Assembly (NCBI RefSeq): GCF_000023445.1
Contig: NC_012881.1
Coordinates: forward strand, 997,501-1,061,500
Direction of reading: 5' to 3'
Source of the DNA: Maridesulfovibrio salexigens DSM 2638
GTDB lineage: Bacteria; Desulfobacterota; Desulfovibrionia; Desulfovibrionales; Desulfovibrionaceae
Length of the DNA stretch: 64,000 nucleotides
The notes under the pieces are model-generated. The model worked only from the letters and a program-made list of their open reading frames with translations, was not told the DNA's origin and did not search any database. This document shows positions 60,507 to 64,000 of the stretch, piece after piece (positions within the stretch are counted from its first letter, which is position 1; each line of letters opens with the position of its first letter). The position numbers and the translations under genes were made by a program.

Positions 60507-62048
60507 ATGAGTCTTACCAGTTCTTTGTATACCGGAATTTCAGGTCTTTATGTCAACTCTTTTGCCACAAGTGTGGTTTCCAACAACCTCGCCAACTCAT
60601 CCACTGTGGGTTTTAAAAGTTCGGATGCTATCTTTGAGGATGTCTTCTATTCCACCCTTACTACCGGAGGCGGATTGGCTCAGGTGGGGAACGGCGCAGG
60701 GGTTTCAACGATTAATACTGACTACTCCCAAGGTACTTACCAGAACTCAAGCATTTCAACCAATGTCGCCATAAATGGGGACGGATACTATATGGTAGTA
60801 GATCCGGATACCAGCACTACATACTATACCCGTGCCGGTAATTTCGATTTCGATAAAGATGGTTTCCTTGTTGATGCCTATGGTAATCAGGTTCAGGGGT
60901 GGGAGATGGAAAATGGTTCCGCATCCGGATCATTGACCACTATTCAGCTGGATCAGTCCCAGTCTCCGCCTAAAGCGACATCTGAGATAGCATTAACCAT
61001 GAACCTTGATTCCCAGAGTGTCGATGAGGCCATCACCGCCAATCCCTATACTTCATTGTTCGAACTTTATGACGGTACCCAGAATCCCCCTCTTGATGAT
61101 TCTCAGTACAGTTATTCTACCACCATGACCGTTTACGATGAAAACGGTTCCGCTCACGACATGACATATTACATGGATCCTGTGGATGTGGATGCTGATG
61201 GCAACATAGTCTGGGAATATGTTGCGGCTTATGAAGCGGAAGATGACATGCGCTCAGGCTCCGATGGTTTGGATCTTAACACTACCAGTGGGGCTGGTTT
61301 GGCAATGACCGGTACTTTGACCTTCAATTCCGAAGGCCAGATGACTTCAATGACAGCGTTTACTCTTAATGATTCCGCTGCTTCAACTGCAACCAAGGAT
61401 CCTGCAAACTGGGAATTGGCTTCACTCAGTCCGGCTGGATATCCTGAAGCGAATCTCAACTTTACCGGAAGCGCAGAAGGGCAGAACGTAAGCTTCAACT
61501 TCGGTATGTCCAGCGATAATGCCACTTGGGATACCTCCGGCGGTATTACTTCTCTCGCAGATATTACCGCTGCCACAGACTATTCTGATCTGCCGTCATT
61601 TAGCGACTACACGCTTGAGACTGGAGCAACCACCAGCTACAGCGACAGCTCATCAGCCACATATGATATTGCGCAGGATGGATATCCCACAGGGTCACTT
61701 GTTTCTGTAGAAGTAGACGAGAACGGGATTCTTATCGGGAACTATACCAACAGCCAGTCTATTGAGCTTTTTCAGCTTGGTCTTGCCAGCTTTACCAACG
61801 AGAGCGGACTGAAAGCTGAAGGTGGAACCCTCTTTCGTGCAACTACTGATTCCGGTGAAGCAATTATCGGTACAGCCGGTTCCTCCGGTTTTGGTTCAGT
61901 TGTTTCCAATGCGCTTGAGGGGTCCAATGTAGATCTTGCCTCCCAGATGACCGAACTGATCATTATCCAGTCTTCGTATCAGGCTAATAGTAAAGTGGTG
62001 ACTACCGCTGACACACTGCTGCAAACGGCAATCTCTTTGAAAAAGTAG
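60507..62048 (+). CDS. flgE: Flagellar hook protein FlgE
   Basis: 513 residues. N-terminal TGISGLYVNSFATSVVSNNLANSSTVGFKSS and AINGDGYYMV, and the C-terminal DLASQMTELIIIQSSYQANSKVVTTAD flank a long acidic, Asp/Ser/Thr-rich middle. It builds the hook outside the cell. ACAGGAG precedes the ATG. Confidence 0.95.
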   Translation: MSLTSSLYTGISGLYVNSFATSVVSNNLANSSTVGFKSSDAIFEDVFYSTLTTGGGLAQVGNGAGVSTINTDYSQGTYQNSSISTNVAINGDGYYMVVDPDTSTTYYTRAGNFDFDKDGFLVDAYGNQVQGWEMENGSASGSLTTIQLDQSQSPPKATSEIALTMNLDSQSVDEAITANPYTSLFELYDGTQNPPLDDSQYSYSTTMTVYDENGSAHDMTYYMDPVDVDADGNIVWEYVAAYEAEDDMRSGSDGLDLNTTSGAGLAMTGTLTFNSEGQMTSMTAFTLNDSAASTATKDPANWELASLSPAGYPEANLNFTGSAEGQNVSFNFGMSSDNATWDTSGGITSLADITAATDYSDLPSFSDYTLETGATTSYSDSSSATYDIAQDGYPTGSLVSVEVDENGILIGNYTNSQSIELFQLGLASFTNESGLKAEGGTLFRATTDSGEAIIGTAGSSGFGSVVSNALEGSNVDLASQMTELIIIQSSYQANSKVVTTADTLLQTAISLKK

Positions 62049-62078
62049 TTTAAGTTTGCATGCTTGCAGGGGGTAGCT

Positions 62079-63830
62079 ATGAGTTTAACAAATACGTTGT
62101 CTATAGGTCAGAGGGCTCTTGCGAATGCTCAGGTTTCAATAAACACCACCAGTAACAATATAGCCAATTCCGAAACTGAAGGTTATCAGCGTGCCGATGC
62201 TGTCTATGATAGTTTAGGTAATATAAATTCTTATGGGAACAGTTTAGGAACCGGTGCTGATATTGTGGCGATACGGGCGAACTGGGACCGCTTTATCGAA
62301 AAGCAGTTCCTAATTGCCCTTGGTTCTTTGTCCTGTAGCGAAGCACAGTTGGGATACCTTTCTCAGATGGATTCTGTCTTCAATCAGAGCGAAGAACAGG
62401 GGCTTGCCGCAGCGCAGGATGAATTCTTGAGTGCTTGGAACGGCCTTTCCACCTACCCGGATTCCCTTGCAGAACGTGAAGACCTGCTCGGGGAAGCCGA
62501 ATCTCTTCTGTATGGTCTAAATTCATCTTATTCCGAACTTCGAGATATGTCTGCCAGCGTGGAGTCTGAGATTGTCGATCAGGTTAATACTGCTAATGAA
62601 TTGATAGATTCTATCGGGTTACTCAACGAGCAGATTTCAGCCAATCCGGATAACTACGAACTTGTAGCCAGCCGGGATCAGGCCATCCGTGAACTGGATG
62701 AACTGATCGGGGTGGAAGTGCTCAGTTATGAAGACGGATCTACCAAGATTTATACTGAGACCGGACACCCGCTGGTAGAGGGGGAGGAAACCCATCACCT
62801 TGCAGTTGCATACGATGATGATACTTCCAAGACCGGATTGTTCTGGGAAAACGGTTCCGGCGGTCTGGTGGATATAACACCCATGAGTGACGAGAGCGGA
62901 GACGCTGTTTCCGGGCGTATCACCGGAGGCTCAATTGCCGGATTGTTTATTACCCGTGATGAACATATCCAGCCTACTCTGGATAGACTCGATGAGTATG
63001 CCGCAGCACTAATATGGGAAACAAACCGTGCTCATTCTCAGGGCGCAGGACTGGAGCCGCATACAGCTGTGGAAGGTACTTACGGTGTTGAAGACCAGAC
63101 TGCAGCACTTTCCGACAGCGGGCTGGACTTCGAAGATCGAATCACTTCCGGAGAATTCACAATCCATACTTATGATGCGGACGGCAATCCTGAAGCAAGC
63201 ATAACAATCAGTATTGATCCTTCAACTGATTCTCTAGACGATATTGTCAGTAATATTAATGCTTCGCTAGGAGGGAGTCTTACTGCTTCCGTGAATGCAG
63301 ATGGTGAATTGGCAATTGAAGCAGTGGGCGATTCATCTTTTGAATTTGGTGAGGATAGCTCCGGTTTTCTGGCTGCTGCGGGGATCAATACTTTTTTCGA
63401 GGGCAGCTCAGCCGGAGATATTGCGGTTAATAATTATGTTGCCTCCAACCCCTCGCACCTCAATGCCGGAGAAGTCGGTTCTGACGGAACAGTCGCTTCG
63501 GGAAGTAATTCCACAGCCCAGTCCATAAACGATTTGCTCAGCAGAGACGTATCAATAGGTGAGGGGGCGAATGCAACATCGGCTACGTTGACGGAATATC
63601 TGTCAGCTATTGTCTCTGATGTGGGAGCGGCTGCTTCCACCATGGAAACTCGGGTAACATGTGATACCGCGGCAGCCCAGATTTATGCCGAACAGCAGGA
63701 ATCGGTCAGTGGCGTAAATGTCGATGAAGAGCTTGTTAATTTAACTAGACACCAGCAGCAATACGAGGCTGCCTGCCAGATTATTTCAGTTACTCGCGAC
63801 ATGATCGATACCGTTTTGGGTATTGTTTAG
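62079..63830 (+). CDS. flgK: Flagellar hook-filament junction protein FlgK
   Basis: 583 residues. LSIGQRALANAQVSINTTSNNIANSETEGYQR at the start and VNVDEELVNLTRHQQQYEAACQIISVTRDMIDTVLGI at the end are FlgK signatures; the FDNQ-like middle is acidic. It joins hook and filament. Start taken at the ATG five bases after AGGGGG; the earlier TTG at 62064 overlaps that site. Confidence 0.93.
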   Translation: MSLTNTLSIGQRALANAQVSINTTSNNIANSETEGYQRADAVYDSLGNINSYGNSLGTGADIVAIRANWDRFIEKQFLIALGSLSCSEAQLGYLSQMDSVFNQSEEQGLAAAQDEFLSAWNGLSTYPDSLAEREDLLGEAESLLYGLNSSYSELRDMSASVESEIVDQVNTANELIDSIGLLNEQISANPDNYELVASRDQAIRELDELIGVEVLSYEDGSTKIYTETGHPLVEGEETHHLAVAYDDDTSKTGLFWENGSGGLVDITPMSDESGDAVSGRITGGSIAGLFITRDEHIQPTLDRLDEYAAALIWETNRAHSQGAGLEPHTAVEGTYGVEDQTAALSDSGLDFEDRITSGEFTIHTYDADGNPEASITISIDPSTDSLDDIVSNINASLGGSLTASVNADGELAIEAVGDSSFEFGEDSSGFLAAAGINTFFEGSSAGDIAVNNYVASNPSHLNAGEVGSDGTVASGSNSTAQSINDLLSRDVSIGEGANATSATLTEYLSAIVSDVGAAASTMETRVTCDTAAAQIYAEQQESVSGVNVDEELVNLTRHQQQYEAACQIISVTRDMIDTVLGIV

Positions 63831-63909
63831 TTCAAAAAATAAAGAGTTATCTTGTTTTTCCTCAAAGCAAACCGAGTTTTATTTGAGGTCATTCTTTACG
63901 GAGGCAGCA

Positions 63910-64000
63910 ATGAGAGTCAGCACATCACAGATATATGATCAGAGCATAACCAATGTCAGTAGGTCATTGGCTGATTACATGAATGTTTCCAATCAGGTCG
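63910..64000 (+). CDS. flgL: FlgL hook-filament junction protein, 3' end outside window
   Basis: Thirty residues seen: MRVSTSQIYDQSITNVSRSL and DYMNVSNQV fit FlgL, which follows FlgK in this operon order. GGAGG precedes the ATG. Confidence 0.85.
   Translation, partial: MRVSTSQIYDQSITNVSRSLADYMNVSNQV

Noticed and set aside
1-64000. CRISPR array, prophage, transposase, tRNA or rRNA
   Set aside because: No spaced repeats, integrase, transposase or tRNA T-loop motif was noticed on either strand while reading.

Overview
The window looks like a chromosomal segment of a marine sulfate-reducing bacterium of the Desulfovibrionaceae (Maridesulfovibrio/Desulfovibrio type). The reasons are: a short assimilatory-type sulfite reductase (16590-17246); a multihaem-cytochrome-led Rnf operon in the order cytochrome-C-D-G-E-A-B-apbE (36027-43840); a hemerythrin-tailed chemoreceptor; two UGA-encoded selenoproteins; and very many chemoreceptors and c-di-GMP enzymes. 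Base composition is moderate and fairly even, with AT-rich intergenic stretches. I see no tRNA, rRNA, CRISPR array, insertion sequence or phage gene. The family assignments rest on reading motifs by eye; no database search was possible.

Layout. 1-6.9 kb: 3' end of a secreted subtilisin-like protease, a small glutaredoxin-like protein, a REC-cyclase-CBS protein, an iron-sulfur flavoprotein and a chemoreceptor. 6.9-9.4 kb: two divergent glycosyltransferases. 9.5-11.7 kb: a redox/stress cluster with an ArsC/Spx-like selenoprotein, methylglyoxal synthase, a small unknown protein and a selenocysteine peroxiredoxin; each selenoprotein has an in-frame UGA and a SECIS-like hairpin just behind it. 11.9-14.0 kb: a MOT1-type molybdate transporter followed by a homologue of the molybdenum storage protein. 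14.0-17.7 kb: a small unknown protein, a PadR regulator, a TiaS-like protein, a solute-binding protein, the sulfite reductase and an HxlR regulator. 18-20.7 kb: iron alcohol dehydrogenase, a palindromic repeat region and a GltD-like flavoprotein. 20.8-35.2 kb: a DUF1566 lipid/secreted-type protein, a dicarboxylate carrier, chemoreceptors, an M48 protease with a solute-binding protein, FetAB and a PAS-GAF-PAS-GGDEF protein.

35.2-36.0 kb has no convincing gene but carries a long hairpin and then a roughly 300-nt stretch rich in stems whose imperfect pairs are all G-U wobbles on the + strand, behind a promoter-like sequence; I read it as a candidate structured RNA or a long leader of the Rnf operon. 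36.0-43.8 kb is the Rnf operon, which would couple ferredoxin/NAD(P)H and periplasmic cytochrome electron flow to ion pumping; its RnfB is fused to a GltD-like pyridine-nucleotide flavoprotein.

44.1-53.1 kb is signalling: a GGDEF-EAL protein, a solute-binding/GGDEF fusion, a BMP-family binding protein overlapping a HAMP-GGDEF enzyme, an SMR exporter, a hemerythrin chemoreceptor and a K+ channel. 53.1-57.8 kb is a tightly overlapping four-gene operon (response regulator, TonB-dependent receptor, YfiR-like protein, CHASE8-like histidine kinase), which looks like a rewired YfiR system whose output is a two-component system and not c-di-GMP. 58.0-64 kb is flagellar: flagellin, a sigma factor overlapping flgD, flgE, flgK and the start of flgL.
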